This document shows, piece after piece, positions 35,552 through 44,605 of a stretch of DNA of 64,000 bases (within the stretch, counting starts at the first letter, position 1; every line of letters begins with the position of its first letter). The position numbers and the translations under genes are program-made. Under the pieces are notes generated by a model that saw only the letters and a program-made list of their open reading frames with translations, was not told where the DNA came from and did not search any database. The stretch spans positions 45,734 through 109,733 of the forward strand of contig NZ_JAALFC010000007.1 of the NCBI RefSeq assembly GCF_011058155.1. Direction: 5' to 3'. Source of the DNA: Litoribacterium kuwaitense (GTDB taxonomy: Bacteria > Bacillota > Bacilli > Bacillales > DSM-28697).

Positions 35552-36808
35552 TTACTTGTGTAAATAGTGTAAAAAACCTTCGGCAATTTGCTGATAACGG
35601 CTTACAACCTTTTCTTCGTCTACCGTCACGAGTTTTCTATCTTTCATGATCCACTTGCCGTCAATCATGACGTGCTGAACTGAATCACTTTTACTGTAAA
35701 ACAATACATTATAAAGGTTCGTCGAAAAGTTCACATCGTTCAGCAGTGGCTCTAGGTCTGAATCTTTTTTAATAAAAGCCAAGTCCGCTTTATAACCTTC
35801 TTTAATCTGCCCTATACGATCCTGTAATTGATACGCCTTTGCGCCATTTACAGTGGCCATTCTAAAAATATCTTCGGCAGCATATTTGTTCACACGGTGA
35901 TTGATCTTTAATAGGTAGTAGGTTAGTCTCATTAACTCCCATACATCTGTGTGCGAGTAATCCGTACCTAAACAAACATTCACACCTTTTTCAAGCATAC
36001 GATGAACATTGGCCACCCCTGCGCCTGTATCCAAGTTTGACAGGGGACAATGGACAACAGAACTCCCAGATGCAGCGACTACATCGATGTCTTTTTCGGA
36101 CATATATACACAATGAAAAAGAACTGTTTTGTCATCAAGTATATCCATTTCATGATAAAGGTCGATACTTGATTTACCGAATTTCGATGAAACGATATTT
36201 GCTCTCCATTCATTTTCCAAACAATGTGTCATCATCAAAGGATGATACTGATCCTTGATGCCCTTCACACGAAGCAATTCATCATGAGTCATATCCTCTT
36301 CTTCTAATAAGTGTGACCCAAACAAGATATTCCCATCCGTTTGATGATGATAATCACCGATGTCCTCATATGTATCAATGATTCCTCTAATGCCAATCTC
36401 GTTCATTCCCTCACTTAATAATTGAGGCGTCTTCGGGTCAGAATCACTGACAAAGCTCACACCACTTTTAACCATGTCCATGTAGCTTTTTTGCGCAAGA
36501 TACACAAAGTCTTGTTCTGACAATTCATGATCCAAGTAATCAAACAGCGCTTGTTGTATTTTTCCTTGATCTGTATCATTACACCAATCTTGCAGCGGCA
36601 TTTCTTTCATTAAACCTTTGGCTAGAGGAGAATAACTGTGAAAATGGGCATTGATTAGGCCTGGAATGACTAAATAATCCTCGCAGTCCATAGACTCCTC
36701 TTGATCTCCGTGACTTACATCAAAACTGATTGTATTGCTTTTGATTGAAAAGTCTCGCGTTTCAAATGACATATCTTCATTTAAAAAGGTGACGTTTTTC
36801 AGTCTCAT
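35552..36808 (-). CDS. Amidohydrolase, TrzA/MTA-SAH deaminase-like
   Basis: A metal-dependent hydrolase of about 418 residues in the ATZ/TRZ subgroup. The metal ligands are GLINAHFHS (HxH, about 58-60), LFHCVYMSEKD (His, about 230) and CLGTDYSHTD (Asp, about 305); the final small beta-domain (GYKADLAFIKK) is typical. Related enzymes deaminate S-adenosylhomocysteine, methylthioadenosine or guanine, or dechlorinate triazines; the exact substrate cannot be told. ATG 36808 has GGAGGGCACG; the frame upstream to 36850 lacks one. It is monocistronic. Confidence 0.85.
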   Translation of the reverse strand: MRLKNVTFLNEDMSFETRDFSIKSNTISFDVSHGDQEESMDCEDYLVIPGLINAHFHSYSPLAKGLMKEMPLQDWCNDTDQGKIQQALFDYLDHELSEQDFVYLAQKSYMDMVKSGVSFVSDSDPKTPQLLSEGMNEIGIRGIIDTYEDIGDYHHQTDGNILFGSHLLEEEDMTHDELLRVKGIKDQYHPLMMTHCLENEWRANIVSSKFGKSSIDLYHEMDILDDKTVLFHCVYMSEKDIDVVAASGSSVVHCPLSNLDTGAGVANVHRMLEKGVNVCLGTDYSHTDVWELMRLTYYLLKINHRVNKYAAEDIFRMATVNGAKAYQLQDRIGQIKEGYKADLAFIKKDSDLEPLLNDVNFSTNLYNVLFYSKSDSVQHVMIDGKWIMKDRKLVTVDEEKVVSRYQQIAEGFLHYLHK

Positions 36809-36984
36809 CACGTGCCCTCCTTCTTCTTGTGCCGAGTTTATTGAACACATTCATTGATTGCGCTACCTACGACTGAACGACCTGACGCTCCAAAGCGATG
36901 CATGCCTTTCAGGCTACGCGTTCACATGTGCTTCAACGTGAGGGTTTTCTCGGTTAAATAGCATCGTTCTCACCTACACGTTTT

Positions 36985-37839
36985 TTATATCCCTGAACGA
37001 TAATGCACAGAATCACAAACCGCTTTGTAGCCAATGTTCTGGTAAATGTGGTTGCTTGTCGGGTTGGCAAGGTCGGTGTAAAGCACACAATACGTGTAGC
37101 CGAGATCAAGCATTTTCTGACTCAAAGCGGCGACACAAGACGACGCGTAGCCTTTGTTTCTTCGTTCGGGCGGGGTGTAGACGAGGCTGATGGTGATGCT
37201 ATTGGCGGTCGGGCGGGCAGCCTTTGCCATGGATACCGGGACGCCGCCAACTTCCCAAAAGTACAACTCGCCTTCTTCGTAGCTTCTTTGGACAATCTCT
37301 TCTGCCTCTTTTTGCGTCGTCTCATCGATCTTACTCGCAAAATCGTACGTCCATTTGGCGGCGAGAGGCAATTGTGTCTGCCCCACTTTGACGAGCGTGC
37401 CTGCGCCTGGCTGAGGGTTGACCGTTTCTAGCTCGTAAATGCGCTGGTTCATCGCGAGCGACAGTTGTTGCCCCGTTCGCTCTTTCCATTGTTCAGCAAG
37501 CTGATCTGTCAACGGTCGGGGACCGACAAAACCGGGGATTTCCCGACCGCTCTGAAGAAGGACCTTTACGGCGTGATCGAGCGCTTCTCCTGTGACTGCT
37601 GCGTCACCACTAGCCACAACGGCATTTTTGCTGCTTAACAAAATGAATAGTACCGGCGCCTCTTCATCTGTTTGTACGCGCCAGCACCCTAAAGCAAGCG
37701 ACGGCTGCCCGACAGCTTCCTGTTCAACTGCCCTTTGTGCCAAGCCAAGCATCAAGCTATTAACCGCTTCCTCCCGTTCTAAAAACACTTGATTGTCCTG
37801 CAAAAAAGACGTTGCGCCACGATACGACTTCACCTTCAT
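36985..37839 (-). CDS. GNAT-family acetyltransferase (two-domain)
   Basis: 284 residues from ATG 37839, which follows GGGGAGGAAATC. The C-terminal GNAT domain has SLVYTPPERRNKGYASSCVA (about 215-234) as the acetyl-CoA loop and ends with ANPTSNHIYQNIGYKAV, a common pattern in this subgroup. The N-terminal half is a divergent GNAT-like domain. The substrate is unknown. Confidence 0.82.
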   Translation of the reverse strand: MKVKSYRGATSFLQDNQVFLEREEAVNSLMLGLAQRAVEQEAVGQPSLALGCWRVQTDEEAPVLFILLSSKNAVVASGDAAVTGEALDHAVKVLLQSGREIPGFVGPRPLTDQLAEQWKERTGQQLSLAMNQRIYELETVNPQPGAGTLVKVGQTQLPLAAKWTYDFASKIDETTQKEAEEIVQRSYEEGELYFWEVGGVPVSMAKAARPTANSITISLVYTPPERRNKGYASSCVAALSQKMLDLGYTYCVLYTDLANPTSNHIYQNIGYKAVCDSVHYRSGI

Positions 37840-37883
37840 CTCGATTTCCTCCCCGCCTGCATCTTTCAATCAAGAAACGTTCC

Positions 37884-38729
37884 TTATAAACGAACCTTTC
37901 TTTTCTCCCCGCCAACAAAAAAGACCATATGCTGATAGCCTACTTCTTTCAATGTCATCGCTACATTCTCAAAATCGTCGCCGACTCGTTCTGGCACGTG
38001 GGCATCTGAGCCAAACGTCACTTCGACATTATAATAAAGTGCGCGTTCAAGCATCTCATGAGACGGATACCAGCCGCCGACATCCTTCATTTTTCCGGAT
38101 GTGTTCACCTCAATCGCCACACCTTCCTCGCCAATGATGCGAAGGGTATCTTCGACGGCCTTCGTCGCCGGGATGTCTGAAAAGGCAGGATAGAAGCCTT
38201 TCATTGCATCGATATGACCGAGAATGTGGAACATACCACTGCGAGCGGACAGCTGAATTAAGCGGTAATACTCTTCTTTTTCACGGATCGCCTCCGCTTC
38301 GGAAAAACCGTCCCAGCGCCCGCGCGCGAAAATATTAATATCATGAACGTAATGCACTGAACCGATGACATAATCAAACGGATATTGTTGGATGATCTTT
38401 CGGTAAGGCGCTTCATAAAGCTCCAAATAATCACTTTCCATGCCAAGAAGGACGTGAATGCGGTCAGCGTACTTCTCCTTTAGAGCCAATACTTCCTTGA
38501 TATATGAGTCAAACGCACTGATCGGCATCGTCACTTTCGGAAATAGATGGTCTTCTTCACTATAAAAATGGGGAGAATGATCTGAGATACCGATATAATC
38601 TAAGCCGCGGTCAATCGCCGCTTTCACATAATCTTCAATACATCCTGTGGCATGACCGCATCGTTCATGGTGCGTATGCAGGTCAAAGGTGATGTCTTCC
38701 ATATCGTAAGTTTGGTTATGATTTTTCAA
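37884..38729 (-). CDS. PHP-type histidinol-phosphatase family protein
   Basis: 281 residues. The PHP metal motifs are visible: DLHTHHERCGHATG (about 16-29), SDHSPH (about 50), LGMESDYLE, GSVHY, GHID and SDAHVPERVG (about 240). Bacillus HisK of this family removes phosphate from histidinol phosphate, but no other his gene is present, so another phosphoester is possible. A TTG start at 38729 is used because GGAGG lies nine bases ahead; a later ATG has no site. The region upstream to 39277 is non-coding as far as can be seen. Confidence 0.82.
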   Translation of the reverse strand: MKNHNQTYDMEDITFDLHTHHERCGHATGCIEDYVKAAIDRGLDYIGISDHSPHFYSEEDHLFPKVTMPISAFDSYIKEVLALKEKYADRIHVLLGMESDYLELYEAPYRKIIQQYPFDYVIGSVHYVHDINIFARGRWDGFSEAEAIREKEEYYRLIQLSARSGMFHILGHIDAMKGFYPAFSDIPATKAVEDTLRIIGEEGVAIEVNTSGKMKDVGGWYPSHEMLERALYYNVEVTFGSDAHVPERVGDDFENVAMTLKEVGYQHMVFFVGGEKRKVRL

Positions 38730-39277
38730 CGTAGGGAGCCTCCTCTTAAAGTTAGGTGATATTTGTCATCTATTTTTTATACATATACACAGGTTGCGCA
38801 TCCCCTTCATGCAGGCGAAAATCTGATAAAGTGTACGATTATTTTTCTTCCTGCTTAACACTCAAATCATTGTTAACACTGCCAACATCAACTTCTGCAG
38901 ACAAATGTAAAAGTCAACATTCTTCTTACGTAGGATAACGAATTAAGACATTGTTAAGAAATCGATAAGTGGATGTTGCGTTTTTGTCTGTATGCTTACA
39001 TATGTAGATGACGAAACGATGATGAGGTGAATGACAGAAGGATACAACAAAAGATATCCTCCAATTAAAATTTGATAGAAAACAAGTGAAATGACGCTCA
39101 AAAGCTTAAATCCACTTGCGATGGGGCGATTTGCTTTGTGCCGTACAATCACCTGGCTTGTGTAACGATCGCAACCTTCGCATAAGTCTGCCCTTAACTG
39201 GGGGTTGATTGATTGGAAAATGATGAGTACCCTTAGTGTATCATATTGCCATTTTACATAGAGGAAGGAACAGGAAT

Positions 39278-40090
39278 ATGGAAGAATTATGGCTCGTTAT
39301 TAAATACGTATTGCTAGGATTGTTTCAAGGCTTCACTGAACCGATTCCGATTTCATCCAGTGGACACTTAGTGATGCTGCAGAACTTGATTCAATTGACA
39401 AATGAAGGCTTAGACCTTTTAATCCTTTTAAACTTCGGCTCATTCATCGCGGTCGTCATCATTTACTGGCACGACATTATCCGTTTAGCTAAAAACGCGG
39501 TCAGCTATGTGGCGACACGTGACAAAGCGCAGCGGGATGATTTTGATATGGTGCTCTACCTTATCGTCGCGACGATTCCAGCCGGCGTCATCGGTGTCGT
39601 GTTCGGTGATTTCATCGATGAACGGCTCGATCAAGCTTGGCTCGTCGGCGCAACGTTGATCGTCACCGGGATCGCGCTGTGGATCATTCGTAATTTACGC
39701 GGACGGAGAAACGAAGGACAATTGACGTGGAAAGATGCGATTATTGTCGGGCTGGCGCAAGCCGTCGCCCTTATCCCGGGCATTAGCCGCTCAGGCGCGA
39801 CGATTGTCGCCGCGATGCTGCTTGGCATGAAACGAGACCTGTCACTACGCTTCTCCTTTCTGTTGTATATCCCGGTCAGCTTAGGGTCAATGATTTTGTC
39901 GATTGATACATTGATGGAAAAAGACTGGTCTTCGATTTGGCTGTCTTACTCCCTCGCCTTCATTGCGGCAACCATTGCTTCATACTTTTCGCTACGCTGG
40001 TTTATGGGAATCATGGAACGCGGCAACTTAAAGTATTTCGCCTATTACTGTTTCGCCGTCGGTTTCCTCGCCATCCTTTTCTTGCGATGA
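39278..40090 (+). CDS. uppP: Undecaprenyl-diphosphatase (BacA/UppP)
   Basis: A 270-residue membrane enzyme that recycles undecaprenyl pyrophosphate, the lipid carrier of peptidoglycan and teichoic acid synthesis, and confers bacitracin tolerance. The first conserved motif is GFTEPIPISSSGHL (about 16-29; most members have EFLPISS) and the second is IPGISRSGATI (about 165-175). About eight hydrophobic helices are visible. ATG 39278 follows GAGGAAGGAACAGG; the longer frame to 39236 is not supported. Confidence 0.92.
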   Translation: MEELWLVIKYVLLGLFQGFTEPIPISSSGHLVMLQNLIQLTNEGLDLLILLNFGSFIAVVIIYWHDIIRLAKNAVSYVATRDKAQRDDFDMVLYLIVATIPAGVIGVVFGDFIDERLDQAWLVGATLIVTGIALWIIRNLRGRRNEGQLTWKDAIIVGLAQAVALIPGISRSGATIVAAMLLGMKRDLSLRFSFLLYIPVSLGSMILSIDTLMEKDWSSIWLSYSLAFIAATIASYFSLRWFMGIMERGNLKYFAYYCFAVGFLAILFLR

Positions 40091-40185
40091 AAAAATGTTG
40101 GGGATGTCTAACATCAACGTTGTGTACACCGTGAAAACGATTAGAGACACGCAGAATGCCTTCATAGACTTTGTCCATACGCTGT

Positions 40186-40210
40186 AGAGCCCTTCCCTAG
40201 GGCTTTTTTT
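40186..40210 (+). terminator. Intrinsic terminator downstream of uppP
   Basis: AGAGCCCT pairs with AGGGCT and is followed by a run of seven T. It is about 95 bp after the uppP stop and close to the end of the converging gene at 40219. Confidence 0.75.
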
Positions 40211-40218
40211 CATGCTGC

Positions 40219-40653
40219 TCACTCGTCTTCATCGTGGATTTCCTTCAGTCGCCAGTAATGAATCAGCGAGAACGGGACCAGAAAACAAATAAAGATTACC
40301 GCTCCGATCAAAAAGACGAGAAAAAGTGTCCAATCTGGTGTCGCCACAAGATAAATCAACGCGCCGATCAAACCAACTCCTAATGCAACCACTACTTTCA
40401 CCCAATAAGGTCCTGGCGGCTTCCCCGTTTCGGTCTGCTCAACCTGTACGGATATGCGCATATTTAAATACGTAAGCAAGACGATCGTTCCGACGAACAC
40501 GAGCCACAGTGGATCAGCAAATGCTGCCTGAGCGCCGTCAACTGCACCTCGATAAATGACGAGTCCGAGAATGGCGATCGATTGAAACGTAAATGCCGTA
40601 CGCGTATTTTTAAGCTGCTGCCATTTTAATCGCTCATCTTTCATTTGATACAT
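40219..40653 (-). CDS. Four-helix membrane protein, unknown, partner of XRE regulator
   Basis: 144 residues with four hydrophobic segments in two pairs (about 20-37, 45-65, 85-105 and 110-130) and a charged C-terminus (LKEIHDEDE). The ATG overlaps the stop of the regulator gene (TGATG), so the two are translationally coupled. Small XRE-type repressors next to such membrane proteins are common in firmicutes; the function is not known. No domain name is assigned. Confidence 0.72.
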   Translation of the reverse strand: MYQMKDERLKWQQLKNTRTAFTFQSIAILGLVIYRGAVDGAQAAFADPLWLVFVGTIVLLTYLNMRISVQVEQTETGKPPGPYWVKVVVALGVGLIGALIYLVATPDWTLFLVFLIGAVIFICFLVPFSLIHYWRLKEIHDEDE

Positions 40654-40856
40654 CAACTACCGCCTCCTTCTTCCCAAAAAAGGTCATTTAACGTTTGACC
40701 TACAGCATGACATATGTCAGTACAAAGCCGTAGCGACGGGTTGTATTCTCCTTTTTCAATCAAACTGATCGTCTGCCGGGTGACACCGGCCTTCCGCGCC
40801 AATTCGATTTGAGTATATCCTGCCTGCATACGTGCCAATTTCACACGATTTCTCAC
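40653..40856 (-). CDS. Small XRE-family transcriptional regulator
   Basis: 67 residues, almost only a helix-turn-helix (VRNRVKLARMQAGYTQIELA, VTRQTISLIEKGEYNPSL). GTG 40856 is preceded by AAGGAGGTCGG. It resembles YgzD-type regulators that control a linked membrane protein. The inverted repeat at 40888-40908 just upstream is a likely operator for autoregulation. Confidence 0.87.
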   Translation of the reverse strand: MRNRVKLARMQAGYTQIELARKAGVTRQTISLIEKGEYNPSLRLCTDICHAVGQTLNDLFWEEGGGS

Positions 40857-40887
40857 CTTCCGACCTCCTTCTGACAACAACTAAAAT

Positions 40888-40908
40888 GTAATGTATAAAT
40901 GACATTAC
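40888..40908. promoter_or_regulatory. Operator-like inverted repeat before the XRE regulator
   Basis: GTAATGT (40888-40894) and ACATTAC (40902-40908) are perfect inverted arms with a 7-bp gap. A further ATTACATT half-site lies near 40920. They span the promoter region of the regulator-membrane protein pair. Confidence 0.6.
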
Positions 40909-41007
40909 GTCGAATATATATTACATTTCAGAGCTATAAATATCTGCCTTTTTCGAAACGTCTATGCTACACTGTGAGATAACCTGACACCGTCTGGAGG
41001 CTTAAAT

Positions 41008-41646
41008 ATGAAACTGATGACCCCCCGCCTGCCTGTCGAGTTCTCCGCGCCTGACATGAATCTCGATGACGATGAACTCCTGTTACATGGCGTTTCACAA
41101 ACGAAAGGCGCTATTTTTGAAACAGAAGCATCCAAACGATACATTGAACAATCGTATTTTTCCAGCGTTCAGTTTAGCAGAAATGTTTGGCACGGCGTTG
41201 ATATTCAAGACGTCGTTTTTGAACGGTGCGACTTTTCGAACGTTGATTTTCAGGATGCCGTCATGCACCGTGTCCAGTTTAAACAATGCAAAATGACCGG
41301 TGCTCAGTTTGGCGGCTCGACAATGCGCCATGTCCGCTTTGAGGATTGTATGGGTAAAATGGTCGCGTTTAATTTTATGAGTGGAAAGCATTTGATATTT
41401 TTGAACAGCTCATTGGAGCAAGGCGATTTTATTGAAGCGACACTGCAAAAAACAGCCTTTCAACACTGCCAGCTCGAAGATGCGAATTTTAGTGAAGTCG
41501 ATATGAACGGGATTGATTTAAGTACGTGTACGTTCGACCGCTTAACGGTTAGCATCGATCAGCTTCGCGGCCTTAAACTGACCTCCGAACAGGCCGTCGG
41601 CTTTGCACGCATGCTTGGGATTTCTATTGTGGATGAGTCAACATAA
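41008..41646 (+). CDS. Pentapeptide-repeat protein
   Basis: 212 residues. From about 70 to 175 the A(D/N)LxX-type repeats form a right-handed beta helix (for example VVFERCDFSNVDFQDAVMHR, then LEDANFSEVDMNGIDLSTCTF). The size and central repeats resemble Qnr-type DNA-mimic proteins of Gram-positive chromosomes, but binding to gyrase is not shown by sequence alone. ATG follows TGGAGGCTTAAAT. Confidence 0.82.
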   Translation: MKLMTPRLPVEFSAPDMNLDDDELLLHGVSQTKGAIFETEASKRYIEQSYFSSVQFSRNVWHGVDIQDVVFERCDFSNVDFQDAVMHRVQFKQCKMTGAQFGGSTMRHVRFEDCMGKMVAFNFMSGKHLIFLNSSLEQGDFIEATLQKTAFQHCQLEDANFSEVDMNGIDLSTCTFDRLTVSIDQLRGLKLTSEQAVGFARMLGISIVDEST

Positions 41647-41711
41647 CATTGCGTGCCCTCAGATGAGTTTTTGAAAAAGAGGCGTGACCACTCTTGAAAG
41701 GGGCTGCATTC

Positions 41712-42228
41712 GTGAAACTAGGGTTAAAAAGAAATGAAGTGAAGTTAGTCGATTATTCGCCCGAATGGCATGAGGAATTTCTGAGAGTGAAAAAAGACAT
41801 TATGCAGCAAGTCAATATTGAGGAAAGCCGGATCCAGCATATTGGCAGTACAGCCATTCGATAGATGGCTGCCAAACCGATTTTGGACATGATGGTTGGC
41901 GTTGATGATATACAGAATGTAGATCAAGCGTTTTTCAGCGCGTTAAAGCGGGTTGGATTTTTACGGTTAAGAGTGAACAGGCCAGAAGAAATCGTCCTAG
42001 CAAAATTTACAGATGACACATACGAAGAAAAAACGCATTTTATCCATGTCGTAGCCTTTCAAAAAGAGTTATGGCATAACCTTATCTTCTTTAGGGATGA
42101 TCTCAATTCAAACGAAGGCGCAAGACAGACATATGTAGACATCAAACGGGCTTATGTCAAACACGCTTCAAGTGGCGGCTTTTAAAGAAGCATTTGTTAA
42201 AGACATTTTTAGCAGAAGAAAATATTAA
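41712..42228 (+). pseudogene. Decayed GrpB family gene
   Basis: The N-terminal reading (EVKLVDYSPEWHEEFLRVKK, then IQHIGSTAI) is the hallmark of GrpB/UPF0157 nucleotidyltransferase-fold proteins. The invariant PG after HIGSTAI is replaced by Arg and a TAG stop (near 41862), and the frame continues MAAKPILDMMVGVDD. A second lesion near 42183 shifts the frame before KEAFVKDIFSRRKY and seems to have removed a few residues. Two different kinds of damage argue for real decay rather than error. Confidence 0.82.
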
Positions 42229-42242
42229 GTGGAATTCCGACA

Positions 42243-42286
42243 GAAAAAAGCTTGGATCATTCACCTTTGAAAATGATCCAAGCTTG
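42243..42286 (-). terminator. Intrinsic terminator after the cyclophilin gene
   Basis: AAGCTTGGATCATT pairs perfectly with AATGATCCAAGCTT. On the minus strand the stem is followed by TTTTTTC, so it serves the gene at 42347. It may also stop plus-strand readthrough from grpB. Confidence 0.85.
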
Positions 42287-42346
42287 TTCATGTGCCTGAT
42301 GTTTGGCAGATATTTTTCGTACGCTCCCTGCGACCGAAGCCAAACC

Positions 42347-43072
42347 TTACTTTCCTGACGTTACTTCCATCGATTGAATAACTTGCTCCTGCCCTGCAAC
42401 CGGCTTGTCTTTCCCATCGGTTTCGACAGCTACGATCTCATCGACGACGTCCATTCCTTCAATCACCTTGCCAAACGCTGCATAATCACCGTCAAGACTT
42501 GGTTGTTCTGCTACCATGATGAAAAACTGTGAACCGGCTGAGTCAGGGTCTTGCGCCCGCGCCATCGACAGCACGCCGCGATCATGCAACAAGTTGTTTT
42601 CAAAGCCATTGCTCGCAAACTCACCCTTGACCGAATGCCCTGGACCCCCTGTGCCATCCCCATTCGGATCGCCACCTTGAATCATAAAGCCTTGGATGAC
42701 ACGGTGAAAGGTCAACCCGTCGTAGAAACCTTCCGTGACGAGCTTCGTAAAATTGTCCACTGTTTCTGGTGCGACGTTCGGGTAGAGCTCCATCACAACC
42801 TCGCCGCCGCCCTCCATCGTCATCGTCACGTTGACTGCATCTGATGTATCGACTGTAGCTTCACCGGACTCATCATTTTCACTGTTGTTGTTTTCATCAG
42901 TTGTCTTTTCTTCGCCCTGCTCTTTCTGATTCTCTTCATTGCTCGCTTCTTCACTCTGGCTTTCGCTATTTTCAGGTGCAGGTGCTTCACTCGTGCACCC
43001 GGCAAGCACGCCGACAGAAAGAAGCATGATCAGTAATGTATACAGCCACAGACTTGTTCTTCTTTTTTGCAT
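42347..43072 (-). CDS. Cyclophilin-type peptidyl-prolyl isomerase lipoprotein
   Basis: About 241 residues. A lipoprotein signal peptide ends in SVGVLAGCTSE (lipobox LAGC), followed by an acidic, Asn/Glu/Ser-rich linker (about 30-75) and a bacterial cyclophilin domain with FTKLVTEGFYDGLTFHRVIQ, QGGDPNGDGTGGPG and SAGSQFFIMV. It probably folds exported proteins at the outer face of the membrane. ATG 43072 is used, with GGAG about 11 bases ahead. Confidence 0.9.
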   Translation of the reverse strand: MQKRRTSLWLYTLLIMLLSVGVLAGCTSEAPAPENSESQSEEASNEENQKEQGEEKTTDENNNSENDESGEATVDTSDAVNVTMTMEGGGEVVMELYPNVAPETVDNFTKLVTEGFYDGLTFHRVIQGFMIQGGDPNGDGTGGPGHSVKGEFASNGFENNLLHDRGVLSMARAQDPDSAGSQFFIMVAEQPSLDGDYAAFGKVIEGMDVVDEIVAVETDGKDKPVAGQEQVIQSMEVTSGK

Positions 43073-43174
43073 TTCGATCACGACTCCATTCAATAGTTAG
43101 TTCACCTTACTATAGCAAATGTTGCCCTGATAGGAAATCCTACCTCAAATGCATCGTTTCCTTAAGCAGATCCT

Positions 43175-44605
43175 TTAACTCGTACTTTTCACCGAGCCGC
43201 TCACGACCGGCTTCGACGCACGCTCACGGTCATGGATAAAAAGTGACATGATGCCGGCAACAAACGTCAGTGCGGTCGCCACCCAAAGTGCCATCGACAC
43301 GCCGTGAACTTGGCCTGCAACAGAGTCATTGCTTGCCATCGTTGTCATGATCGTCACGAGCATCGCTGTACCGACCGAAGCGGAAATTTGCCGCATCGTA
43401 TTAGACATGGCCGTTCCGTGCGGCAGCTGCTTCGTGCTCATAGCATTTAAGCCGGCTGTCGTGACGGGCATCATAACCATCGCCGTCCCAATCATCCGTA
43501 ATGTATAAAACACCACTAAATACATAAAGCTTGTCGTCGCCGTCAACTGTGTCAAAAATCCGGTTCCGACAGTGACGAGCATTAAGCCAATAATGGCAAG
43601 GCGTCGCGCGCCAAATTTATCAAAGATGCGACCTGTGATTGGCGACAATAGCCCCATAAAGATCGCTCCAGGCAAAAGCATCAAGCCGGATTCGAGCGGA
43701 GAAAACCCGAGCATCTTTTGCATGTAAATCGGCAAAATCGTCTCAACACCAATCATCGTCATAAACACAATCATTGAGATGATCGTTGATAATGTAAAAA
43801 TACGCACTTTAAACACACGAAACTCTAAAATCGGTTCCTTTAAATTCAACTGCCGGTAAATAAACCAAACGAGCGCGACCGCACCAACGATCAGAGGCAG
43901 TCCTGTATTCAAGAACGACACATTTTCTGAACCTGCGGTACTAAACCCGTACAATAAACCACCAAAGCCAAGTGTTGATAGAACGATCGAGAGAATATCA
44001 ATCTTAGGAAACGTCTGCACCGTCACATTTTTCATCACAAAATAAGCAATGATTAAGTCAATGACAGCAATTGGGAAGACGACGTAAAACACAGACCGCC
44101 ACGGAAGGTGCTCTATTAAATATCCGGAAAGCGTCGGGCCAATCGCCGGCGCAAAGGCGATCACAAGACCGACGAGCCCCATGATTTGTCCCCGTTTTTC
44201 CAGCGGGAAAATGCGAAAGAACGTCGTCTGCATGAGTGGCATCATAATTCCGGCGCCACTTGCCTGAACGACCCGTCCAACCATTAGTATTGAAAAATTA
44301 GGCGATACCATCGCAATAAATGTCCCGGTAGCAAAAAGCCCCATCGCCACTAAAAACAGACGCCTTGTCGTAAACGTTTCTGTTAAAAATGCGGTAATTG
44401 GGATCATAATACCATTCACAAGCATAAAGACCGTTGTCAGCCACTGCGCGGTGTTTTCCGTAATACCTAGATCATCCATAATTGGAGGCAAGGCGGTGAC
44501 GAGTAAGGTTTGATTTAAAATCGCTACAAAGGCGCCTATAATTAAAACAGCCACGATCGGAAATGTTTTCAATGGCCGTTCATGTGTCGTATCGTTTGTC
44601 ATCAT
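43175..44605 (-). CDS. MFS multidrug efflux transporter (DHA2, EmrB/QacA type)
   Basis: 476 residues, 14-helix type. Motif A-like regions and motif C (GRVVQASGAGIMMPL and GLVIAFAPAIGPTLSGYL) mark a drug/proton antiporter. It overlaps the 3' end of the TetR gene by 26 bp and has GGAGGCAG directly before ATGATG. It is therefore co-expressed with, and probably controlled by, the TetR regulator. Drug range unknown. Confidence 0.88.
   Translation of the reverse strand: MMTNDTTHERPLKTFPIVAVLIIGAFVAILNQTLLVTALPPIMDDLGITENTAQWLTTVFMLVNGIMIPITAFLTETFTTRRLFLVAMGLFATGTFIAMVSPNFSILMVGRVVQASGAGIMMPLMQTTFFRIFPLEKRGQIMGLVGLVIAFAPAIGPTLSGYLIEHLPWRSVFYVVFPIAVIDLIIAYFVMKNVTVQTFPKIDILSIVLSTLGFGGLLYGFSTAGSENVSFLNTGLPLIVGAVALVWFIYRQLNLKEPILEFRVFKVRIFTLSTIISMIVFMTMIGVETILPIYMQKMLGFSPLESGLMLLPGAIFMGLLSPITGRIFDKFGARRLAIIGLMLVTVGTGFLTQLTATTSFMYLVVFYTLRMIGTAMVMMPVTTAGLNAMSTKQLPHGTAMSNTMRQISASVGTAMLVTIMTTMASNDSVAGQVHGVSMALWVATALTFVAGIMSLFIHDRERASKPVVSGSVKSTS

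Noticed and set aside
38943..39152. A 69-residue hydrophobic minus-strand frame upstream of uppP
   Set aside because: The GTG start lacks a convincing ribosome site and there is no terminator or neighbour support. The 38730-39277 gap is reported as non-coding, with this as the only weak candidate.
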